Source: Acanthaster planci
Taxonomy: Eukaryota; Echinodermata; Asteroidea; Valvatida; Acanthasteridae
Assembly (NCBI RefSeq): GCF_001949145.1
Contig: NW_019091741.1
Span: forward strand, 3,124-67,123
Length of the DNA: 64,000 bases
Reading direction: 5' to 3'
The position numbers and the translations under genes are program-made. The notes beneath the pieces are model-generated. The model worked only from the letters and a program-made list of their open reading frames with translations. It searched no databases and was not told the origin of the DNA. Of the stretch, positions 55,937-64,000 are shown piece by piece (position 1 is the stretch's first letter; every line of letters starts with the position of its first letter).

Positions 55937-56799
55937 TCATTAGAGAAGAATGAGGTATACATATTTTGGGGTTTTTTTTGGGGGGGGGTTGGTCAGCCTG
56001 AGCTCGCGCCCCTACCCAGATCTCATGACCTGTCTTCCTTTCCCTTTAATCTTCTTCTGTCACCAAGGAGGTACCAAAGACTTTTCTTCTGAGGGTTTAC
56101 CTCCGTTTTTTCGGGCTGACGATTTTCCATTACCATGGATTGTTGTGATTGACAAATTCCCCTTCCGCGGTGTCTTTACATACCCCTCCCCCTTCATCAC
56201 CATTCCCGGTATCCCAATTCCAACCTTTTCTTCACTGTTTAGCTCATATGGCAGAGTGAGAGATTCAAATCTTTGACGTGAATCTCTCTAAAAATAATCA
56301 GGTCAGCTTCATTCAACTTTGCACAGAAGCCCATAAAGAAAGACCAGTGTGCGCTTCTGTACAGTGTATAGGCCTATGTACATGAATTTTTATGAGCATG
56401 GATGTTGTGGATGGGTGGGGCAAGAGGGACAAGAAAGGACCAAATCAATAAACGACAAAATTAGGCTCGACTAATAAGGGGAGACCTTCATGGGAAGGGA
56501 TATCAAAAATCACCTGTTTGCTTAAAATAGCTCCGAAATAATCCTTCTGATGTTGATATTATGCGTGTCCCCCCCCCCCCGGAAAATCCTGGTGACGACC
56601 GTGTTGTTGGTGGGGACGAGATTAAAGCCTTCATAACACAAAAAAATGGAGGCACCCGCCTGCGATCGCGAAATGTCAAGTCGTTCAGAATGCAGAAATA
56701 TGTAAGGTATCTCGGACAGTATCGGCAAAAAATCACTTGCCGATCTGTCCTTAAGTTAATTCTCGAGCTAGCAAGACGTCACTGATCAGAAGAGGGCGG

Positions 56800-56927
56800 G
56801 CTTCACTTAGCAAGATGGCGATATCCATGTGATCAGCGAGTTCGATTTGTCAATCAGCTGTGTCAGCGGGCGTGAATGTGTTGATCTGTTGATCAAAACT
56901 GTGAATTTTTACAGGGTTATGACGAGG
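56800..56927 (+). promoter_or_regulatory. Candidate ELP1 promoter and untranslated first exon
   Basis: AAGATGGCG at 56812 is a YY1-type word common at housekeeping start sites. A strong donor, GAGG followed by GTGAGT, begins at 56928. A matching acceptor, TTCATTCACAG, ends at 59131, just before the ELP1 start exon. The pairing is inferred. Confidence 0.35.
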
Positions 56928-57070
56928 GTGAGTACGAACTAAGGAAGCACGTGGAAAAGCTCCACTTGTCATCATCCCAGTGGGCATTTGAAATGGGCAC
57001 AACGGAAACCATGAACGATGAATCATAATCATAATGAGCAACGCGTGTCTTTGGCTGTCCGAGGCACAGG

Positions 57071-57260
57071 GCCTACAATCCTGGACAAATCTCGTTGGAA
57101 CATGCCTCCCCCCTCGTCCCCTGTCAGTGTTGCCTCTCATTGGGTAGGTTAGGCCGAATCTTGGTCCATTAAATGACGGCAACTTTGAATGGGGGAGAGG
57201 GGGATCTTTTCACCGCGCTTCCCCCAAGGTGTTCCAACTATTTTGTCCAGGATTGTAGGC
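57071..57260. mobile_element. Short inverted-repeat element (190 bp)
   Basis: GCCTACAATCCTGGACAAAT at the left is the reverse complement of ATTTTGTCCAGGATTGTAGGC at the right with one or two differences; GTTGGAACA and TGTTCCAAC extend the match. The interior is G- and C-run rich. Confidence 0.75.
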
Positions 57261-57756
57261 TAGGTAGGGTCCTCTGCATTAATTTTTTGGAACATCTCTA
57301 CAGACTGACGTTAGACGTGATCAATCATTTCCAAGTGATTCACTGTGCCTTTTTAAAGGCCCGTAAAGTGTGTGAAGCCCCATCATGATAGGCCTTGGCC
57401 TAAAATTTAAATGTTGTTGTGATACTCAACTGAACTAGATCTCCTACTCCTAGGCCTACCTACGTGTACATGAATGCACCTCGGTATCTAGGACTACAAA
57501 TCTGGAAAAAAAAAAACATGTAGGGCCGAGGCCCTATTCCATGGTAAAATATCAATGCACATGATGATGATGTAGGCCTAAGCATATGGAACCAGCATGA
57601 CCTGAGGCTGAGGAAGATTTGTCACTGTATCTAATGTAACACTTCTCGTGTTTCTAAGAGTAAGACTCCAGAGACACTCACTGGTGGGGAGGTTCAAAAA
57701 TTTGGGGACTCATTTTTTTTGGTTTTCTTCTTGAAGTGATCTTGGTGAGGATGTCG

Positions 57757-57915
57757 TAAGCCTCATGGCTAATACCACATCAGTGATTTTGCACAGTGGT
57801 AGAAAGGCATTGTGGGAAGGAAAAGGGGGCAACGTTTGCTCCTTTTTCCATCCCACAATGCCTCTCTACCATTGCACAAAATCACCCATGGATGCTGTAT
57901 TAGCAATAAGGCTTA
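57757..57915. mobile_element. Near-perfect 159-bp palindrome
   Basis: GTGATTTTGCACAGTGGTAG...GGCATTGTGGGA folds onto TCCCACAATGCC...CTACCATTGCACAAAATCAC, and pairing continues outward through TAAGCC...GCTAATAC and GTATTAGC...GGCTTA. Only about 15 bases form the loop. It fits a MITE; a transcribed copy would make a long hairpin. Confidence 0.75.
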
Positions 57916-57919
57916 TAAG

Positions 57920-59131
57920 AAACATTTTCAAAATCCAAAATTAAAAAGAAACATTTTGACACAAGCAAAGAAAAAGTGATTTGAAGCAAGGATATTTCTT
58001 TGAACACAAAAATGAGTGCGGATTTTGACAATAAGCTTAAAATTCACATTTCCATAAAATGTTTGGTCATATTTGTGCCTTGTTTCAATGAATGAAATGT
58101 TGGCTTTGCTTGATATTTCAAAAATTTTGAAATTGGAAATAAAATAGAGGAGCTAGAGCCTGCGGAAAACACAAATTTTAATCACATTTTCCTATAGAGG
58201 GCCTGCACGGAGCACCCTCCCAGAGGACATGTTTGTTATTTAGATTCAGTGACAATGAATGCACAATAGGTTTACTTGAGCCTATCCTAGAGGAAGAAAG
58301 AAATGCCCTCTAACATGACTGTATGCGTAGGCCCTCTGTTGAGGAAAATGAGTTCCAACTTCCAAATAAGCAGCGCCCCCACTCATTTATGTGTATCCCT
58401 ATCACTGGGTACATGTACTGTGCTTGTAGGTCTATGTAATGCTGGCACAACAGAATAAAAGGACTGTGAACAGGTCAAATCATCACTGCCTTACATTACA
58501 TTACCAAAATTACAATTTTTGCCTTCTTTCTTTCAGAAAAAATGAAGGGTCATTTCGGGAAGGACATTGCTAAAAAAAAAAGTGACATTCTCATTGATTT
58601 TGCCAGTTGAAGACATACATTCATGTTTTTGTGCAACTTTCTTCTCTTAAATGTGAGAAAACTGTCTGACATCTTCGTTGCTTTAATACTTAATAGTATA
58701 CATGTGATGTTAAAAATTTTATCACTGATTCTTTTATTCGTTTCCTGGCAAATGATGGTACTGTTGCTGTGGTACAGTATGTCATGGCAAGACACTGTTG
58801 CTTTGGGGGGGGCATTTTCTGTTCAATTGTGAATGCACAAAGGCACCCAAATTCCCTTAAAAGTGGCACAATAACGTTGAAAATCAGGTTGAATGGCACA
58901 CAACCACTGCTGTATCCAAGCTATGACATGTTTGAGGATCAACCAACTTTTTTTCAAGTGGATGATAAATTCCTATCTCTTTAACCCTAACCCTCCTGAA
59001 TCCTTCACCTGTTGCAGGACTGAGGAGTGTTAGGGTTAAGGTAGCCTTGAGCGTTAATGACCACCTTCTGTTGCTGAATCTGATCACAACTTTTTATGCC
59101 CTTTTTGTCCCGTTTTCTTGTTCATTCACAG
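57920..59131. other. Upstream region of ELP1, AT-rich, no exon called
   Basis: Short plus-strand frames at 58623-58984 are AT-rich and lack domains. If the untranslated first exon proposed at 56800-56927 is right, this is ELP1 intron sequence. Confidence 0.35.
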
Positions 59132-59178
59132 ACATACCTTATAGCTTTGGATATTTCTGGATAGCATAGAGGGCCACC
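59132..59178 (+). other. ELP1 untranslated segment between acceptor and start
   Basis: TTCATTCACAG ending at 59131 is a good acceptor; the 47 bases to the ATG would be 5' leader in the start exon. It implies an upstream non-coding exon. Confidence 0.5.
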
Positions 59179-62100
59179 ATGCGTAACCTGGAGCTGTTGC
59201 TCTCCTCCCAGATTGATGGGCTACCAGACTTGGAAGGGTGCCACGGCCTGAGTATCGACTGTGACATGGGGCGGGTTTACCTGGCTACAGGAGGGTCAAA
59301 GGTCGTATGCCTGGATCCCCAGTCACAAGAGGTACACACCAGCAAAAAGTTTAGCTTAACCACTGTTTGGCCACTGTCTTCGTATGTGTGCAGTGCACAG
59401 GGCCAGGTAAAGTGTTCCGTAAGCCCTTGGCACCCGTGCATCATAGGCCCTGGGCACCAGTGTTCTCTAGGCCCTAGGCACAAGATCTATGTATGCCCTG
59501 GACACCATTGCTCTAATTTCCAGAGGCCTGACTTACAAATATGCAGTAGGCACCTGTGTTCCATAGGCCCTAGGCACCAGTGTTCAGAAGGCCCTAGGCA
59601 CCTGTGTTCCATAGGCCCTAGGCACCTGTGTTCAGAAGGCCCTAGGCACCTGTGTTTAAAAGGCCCTAGGCACCAGTGTTCATAAGGTCCTACATGTAGG
59701 CATCAGTATTCCATAGACCCTAGGCACCAGTGTTCAAAAGGCCCAAGGTGCCAGTGTCCCATAGTCCCTTCTTTGCACCAAGGCACCGAAACCAGTACTA
59801 GTTGTACAGTGCTGGAGTCACGCATTTCACATGGACAGTTGTAAAATTCCATCCTCATTTCTTGCTTCCTTTTTTTTTTTTGAGTGATTTGCCAGTTGTT
59901 GCAATCTCTCACAGAGACTTCGATATTTATATGTCACTGGTTTTTCTTCGCACTAAACTGTTTTTCTTTTACCTTTTTTGTGCAGATTCTTTGGACCCTG
60001 TCCTTGGTTGAACAAGGCTATGCCCCACCCGGCGAGGACAGTGTTATTACCGCCATACAACATTTGCCCGACCAACAGTCAGTCTGCGTGGCCACAGGCG
60101 AAGGAGACGTTCTTCTCTACAACACAATCTCCCGTGAGGTATTCAGACAATGACGGATTATGTGCCGCGCATGTAGAAACCCTTTCACCCTGACGCCCTT
60201 CGCGTTTTTGCTTGGCACCGTCCTCAATCCTTCAAAATCCTCCGATTATCCATGCAAAAAAATTACATGCAGCGCCCACTGCCTCAATTCTTCAAAATCC
60301 TGCGGCGATTCCTGTCATAACGTTGATGCACCGTGCGAATGGTATCCTGCCGCAGTATGGAGGATTTCACATATCATGAACCCATTAATCTATGCACGGC
60401 TGAGCATAAACAGAACAAGATCTACCCCACAGGCTTGACACAGTGCATCGTTCGCAATTAGCTGCACATATGTTGTCATTCTCCCTCAATCCTCCAAAAC
60501 CACCAGGAAGATTTTGAAGGATGGAAAAGGGTTAGGGTCAAGCAAAAATGCTCTCTTTGAGAAGTGTCCACCAAAACAGGCTATTAGCTGTCCGCTGCAT
60601 GCGGGAACAAACTAGGGAAGGACAAAATCTAGTTATAGCCAGCTTTGCTCAGTGTTTTTGCTGTGGATGAACCCATTCAGCCTCTCCCTCCAAAAAATTG
60701 CAGGGCCCCCAGATGCCCACCTGCAAAACTCACCCCAGTTATGTGCCACTTGTGTCCACCAATCAGGCGGCAGGAATTTAGGCATTGGTTGAAACTGTAA
60801 TTCACGTATTTTTGTTTTTTTCTCTGGCAGCTGGAATGTGTTGGAAGCGTGGACAGCGGTTTGACCAGCATGACGTGGAGTCCGGACCAAGAGTTGCTCG
60901 TTCTCTCCACAGGTGGGCAATAGACATTGTTCACTTTGGTACTTTTCCATTGAGTTTTGAGTTCTTGCTTATGATCGCGTCGTGTAGAGCTCGGGAGGTG
61001 CAGTTGCCTGGCCAATTTGCTAAAGTGCTGTAAGGCATCCGCAAGCCAAGGGTTCCGTGAGGGGGGGGTCGGTAGATAGGGCTGCCACCTACAGTAAGAT
61101 ATGCTGAAGTGACTGTTCAGACAGACCCGCACTCACAGGTGAGTGCGGGTCTGGGTCTCAATGTGAGAACAACTCACATTGTTACTGAGGAGTCATCTCA
61201 TAATTCATCCAGGACAAGTTGCAGACAAGTTGCGGACATTGTTTAGGGTTAAGTTGCGCGATTCTTATCCATCTTGTCTGCAATCTCCTCGCAATGGAGC
61301 AATTACTTTGTTTACATAACATCCCCCTTCTGGGGTTTTGAGCAAGGCTTGGCACTCAAAGTCACACTGTGTGTCCCCTACACTAGAAGTAAACATTGTA
61401 ACAGCACAACTTATATGGAGCCACCTGTTGGTGTGCTGAGGCCAAATATAAACAGCCATGTACTCGTCTGGGACAAATGCAGGGCTTCTTGTGGGTGAAG
61501 TCAATGTTATCACCCACAACTTATCCGCAACTTGTCCCGGACGAGTTTGAGATGGTCCATAAGCTGCTCTGCCATCAGCCCGCACCACTTCTGATTGGAT
61601 TGAAGTTTCAGCGAGCTAGCTCTCGGCAGGTCACTGCGAACAACTTTCTTTGAAGGCTGTGTTAAGTTCGGCTTTGCGCTGTTTATACATATCCGTCGAC
61701 GAGAACATATCATCTGCGTCCATACAAGATGTTGACACAGTCCATGAAAGCCGCATTACAGTATTTGGTGTTTAAGTGTTTGGCAGGCCCTTAACACCTG
61801 CACTCTGTAGGCTCTACTTCGCCATGCCTGATGAGTTGCATTTCTGTCCGACATTGTTTCTGTATATGTGCATTGTTTATCAGTATTGGAGTTTGCGTTT
61901 CGTGGTTCACCTTCAGCATGTTTGTAGGCCATCAGACATTTTGTTGGCCCTTAAATTTTTATAGCTCCCTGTCACGGGGCCTCTATTACATTGTCTCACT
62001 GAATGATTACTTAACATTGGGTAATTCCAGAAATTAGGGGCCCAAAAGTGTGAGGTTTTTGTGTCCCTGTTACAACCGGCCTTTGTTATTTGACATGGAA

Positions 62101-62724
62101 ATATCACCAGAATTGATTTCAAACTATTACAATTTTTTGACAGGTAATTTGCATTATTAAATTCATCACTCTTGGAAATTAGAAAAATGTGTTCGGAAGT
62201 TACAAATCATATCTCAGATGTGACAGGGACACAGGAAAAAATATGGATCCCTAATTTCTGGAATTACCCATGTTTTACAGTGGTGCATAACATCAGTGTA
62301 GTGCTATGTTCCCATTCGAATGAATTTTTTTGCAAAAGCAGGGCTTGTATGACATTTTGTCTGTGAGGCAGCATGGGTAAACAGGCCAGTTTAAGCAATC
62401 AGAAATGGAGGGCATGCTAAATATTAGACCGTTAACATTTCAAATCATGGAAATGTAGTCAAAATAGCTGAACCAAGATACTAAGGTTACACATTGAAAA
62501 TAAACATAAGTTGCCATGATTGATTGTTTAAGTTTAGCTTTTCTTCAGGTTAATGCCTTTTGTATGGGTGATCCTAAACTTTTGCAAATGACTGTATTTT
62601 TGCTGGTGTTTCACCTTGTTTGACCTTGCTGTGTTCATCTCAGGAGCAGCCACTCTGCTCTTGATGACCAAGGATTTCATCCCAGTCACCGAGACCACAA
62701 TGCACCCTCGTGAATTTGGACAGC
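59179..62724 (+). CDS. ELP1: Elongator complex subunit 1, N-terminal part
   Basis: Four coding exons: 59179-59331, 59986-60138, 60831-60912 and 62644-62724, giving 156 codons plus one base; the gene runs off the right edge. The start M-R-N-L-E-L with a perfect GCCACCATG context, then [26 protein letters not shown] and L-L-M-T-K-D-F match the beginning of animal ELP1 (IKAP), i.e. the first blades of its WD40 propellers. ELP1 scaffolds Elongator, which with ELP2 and the ELP3 catalytic subunit makes carboxymethyl-type modifications on wobble uridine of tRNAs in the cytoplasm. Introns are GT-AG with consistent phases (0, 0, 1, 1). Intron 1 holds a tandem repeat and intron 3 two inverted-repeat elements. 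The next exon is not visible before 64000. Confidence 0.93.
59418..59770. repeat. 24-bp minisatellite in ELP1 intron 1
   Basis: Units of GGCCCTAGGCACCAGTGTTC plus four bases recur at 24-bp spacing, alternating CATA and AGAA linkers and decaying at both ends. Because 24 is a multiple of three the exon 1 frame stays open through it, giving an apparent octapeptide repeat, but the donor at 59332 and the homology of exon 2 place it in the intron. Confidence 0.9.
61122..61180. repeat. Two consecutive hairpins in ELP1 intron 3
   Basis: CAGACCCGCACTCAC (61122-61136) and GTGAGTGCGGGTCTG (61139-61153) pair perfectly over 15 bp with a 2-base loop. Immediately after, CAATGTGA and TCACATTG form a second stem of 8 bp. 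Confidence 0.8.
61192..61556. mobile_element. Inverted-repeat element in ELP1 intron 3
   Basis: ATCTCATAATTCATCCAGGA then CAAGTTGCAGACAAGTTG at the left matches in reverse CAACTTATCCGCAACTTG then TCCCGGACGAGTTTGAGAT at the right. Arms are about 37 bp, total about 365 bp, with a non-coding interior. Confidence 0.7.
62013..62274. mobile_element. Second inverted-repeat element in ELP1 intron 3
   Basis: AACATTGGGTAATTCCAGAA then ATTAGGGG is mirrored by CCCTAATTTCTGGAATTACC then CATGTT; inner GTGTCCCTGT and ACAGGGACAC also pair. Total about 262 bp. Confidence 0.75.
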
Positions 62725-63790
62725 GTAAGTGCACTGTCATTCTAAAGATATTGGTTCCTGTGTGCGATCTGCTTTCACACTAAATCGCCGTACAGAGGAA
62801 GGCACATAGATAATCTACAGTGTTCGGTAACAGTTTTGGAGGGGAACGGGGCAATACGTTTGGTTGATTTCTGTGCACAGTAGCAGTTGATGAGCACTCT
62901 TGCTGCATGCTTTGTGGATTCCCATTTCTTGTGCACATACACTAATGGTCTTGAGTTGTCTGTGGAAACCAAATCTGGCTATCAGTGTACATAGGCAAAG
63001 CTGATGGTTAAAGCGTCGGGCATGCCTCGACTCGCCTGCGGCTGATATCGGAACCCGTCAGTCCCTTTTATATTGTCCACACACGCAGAGTCCAAGTAGT
63101 CTCTGGTAGTGGACGGTGCATTGACCTTGAACATTGTTGCCGCGTAATGTTTTCGCTTTTAACCACCTGCTGCCGAGGAGCCCGGCTTCGGAGACGTTGG
63201 CTTTATATGCACAGACGGAGCTGCCTGGAAGTGGACAATGGAAACTGGGCCCTGTAACAAAAGACTGTAATCGGAACAAAAGACAGAGCTGCTGGGAATT
63301 TCCAACATTTTTTCAGTTGTCAGATTAGACCGCTGTTTGCAGCATTCAGTTCGAGCGGATTACCACCTGGGACAAAAGCACTCCAGCGCTTCAGTGATGA
63401 GTGATACAGTACCGCTGCACGCTAATCTGGCCCCTATTGAAAAGATGTCAGCAGCACACTGTGCCACTTTCAGGAACAAAAGAAAATTACATAACACCGT
63501 ATAATCTGGCTCTTTTTACTAGGTGGCCTGGCTGAAGTACTCGGGTGTCAATAGATGTTGTTTCTCAGTCTAGAGTAGCCACCAGATATTCATTTGCGTG
63601 GGTGTAAACGTCCAGGAAATGAAGTTATGAACTTTTAAAGAATTTTGAAAACAGAAAAAAATGAACAATCACCCAGCCCAGCAGACTTAACATGGATAAA
63701 TGGGCCCGGCAAGAAGTGGTTACTGGCATACCCCGTGGTGTTCAAAGACACCAAGATTGCGGCAAGAAACACCCTAAATATACTGCTCAA
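62725..63790. other. ELP1 intron sequence, no exon recognised
   Basis: The next ELP1 exon was looked for here and not found. Short frames near 63058-63328 show no match to ELP1. Confidence 0.4.
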
Positions 63791-63961
63791 TACGGGCGAT
63801 TCGCAATAGTGGGCCACCAAGAGTCTGCAACGCGTTGGCCAATCACAATGCACGAAATTCGTCGACCCTTCGGAACGGGCATTGGGTCGACAGATTTGGC
63901 ACCAGGTGATTGGCCAACGCGTTGCAAACTCTTGGTGGCACACTTTTGTAAATCGCCCGTA
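63791..63961. mobile_element. Palindromic MITE family A, copy 4
   Basis: The outer ends TACGGGCGATTCGCAATAGT and CACTTTTGTAAATCGCCCGTA pair, as do AACGCGTTGGCCAATCAC and GTGATTGGCCAACGCGTT. The TA at each edge suggests a TA target duplication. It is the most complete family member in the window. Confidence 0.8.
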
Positions 63962-64000
63962 TTGACTCTTGTGGATCAGCAGTTGTGATGTTTGGCTGTA

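Noticed and set aside
55579-55940. Lys/Glu-rich and Phe/Ser/Leu-rich frames
   Set aside because: Both are translations of the AAAAG microsatellite.
59332-59685. Extension of the ELP1 exon 1 frame through the 24-bp repeat
   Set aside because: A donor at 59332 and exon 2 homology show it is intronic.

Overview
The window is 64 kb of animal nuclear DNA: intron-rich genes with GT-AG splice sites, long AT-rich introns, many short inverted-repeat elements and two assembly gaps. Gene content and style point to an invertebrate deuterostome, most likely an echinoderm. The grounds are a single-domain C-type lectin ending in a CKMP tail, ASIC/FaNaC-like DEG/ENaC channels, and frequent TAGGCCTA and ACATGTA words. 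The species is not identified.

Layout. 0-9 kb: tandem repeats, a decayed LTR-retrotransposon integrase (about 2.44-3.33 kb), dispersed repeats, and a minus-strand gene remnant with a SAM-like end and an unnamed GWIH-containing domain, broken by one in-frame stop (7.43-7.98 kb). 9-19 kb: mostly non-coding, with a TATA-type promoter candidate, several short inverted-repeat elements, and one minus-strand secreted C-type lectin (13.28-13.77 kb). 19.4-36.1 kb: DEG/ENaC gene A, 12 coding exons assembled here into a closed 547-codon frame. 39.3-49.5 kb: DEG/ENaC gene B, 12 coding exons, 610 codons, same strand. The two share ten intron positions with identical phases and four exons of identical length, so they are tandem duplicates; each also has one intron the other lacks. 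49.5-59 kb: repeat-rich, with weak minus-strand exon candidates near 54 kb. 59.18 kb to the right edge: the first four coding exons of ELP1, the large Elongator scaffold subunit, continuing beyond the window.

The genes do not form a pathway. The channel pair is a local expansion likely to give subunits of trimeric sodium channels; ELP1 is a housekeeping tRNA-modification gene; the lectin is a probable secreted, galactose-type recognition protein. Between them lie at least a dozen palindromic or terminal-inverted-repeat elements in several families, including copies inside introns of both channel genes and of ELP1. The least expected observations are a phase-compatible coiled-coil terminal exon inside intron 3 of gene A and a readable vestige of the last splice donor in gene A. 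I saw no CRISPR array, rRNA or convincing tRNA.
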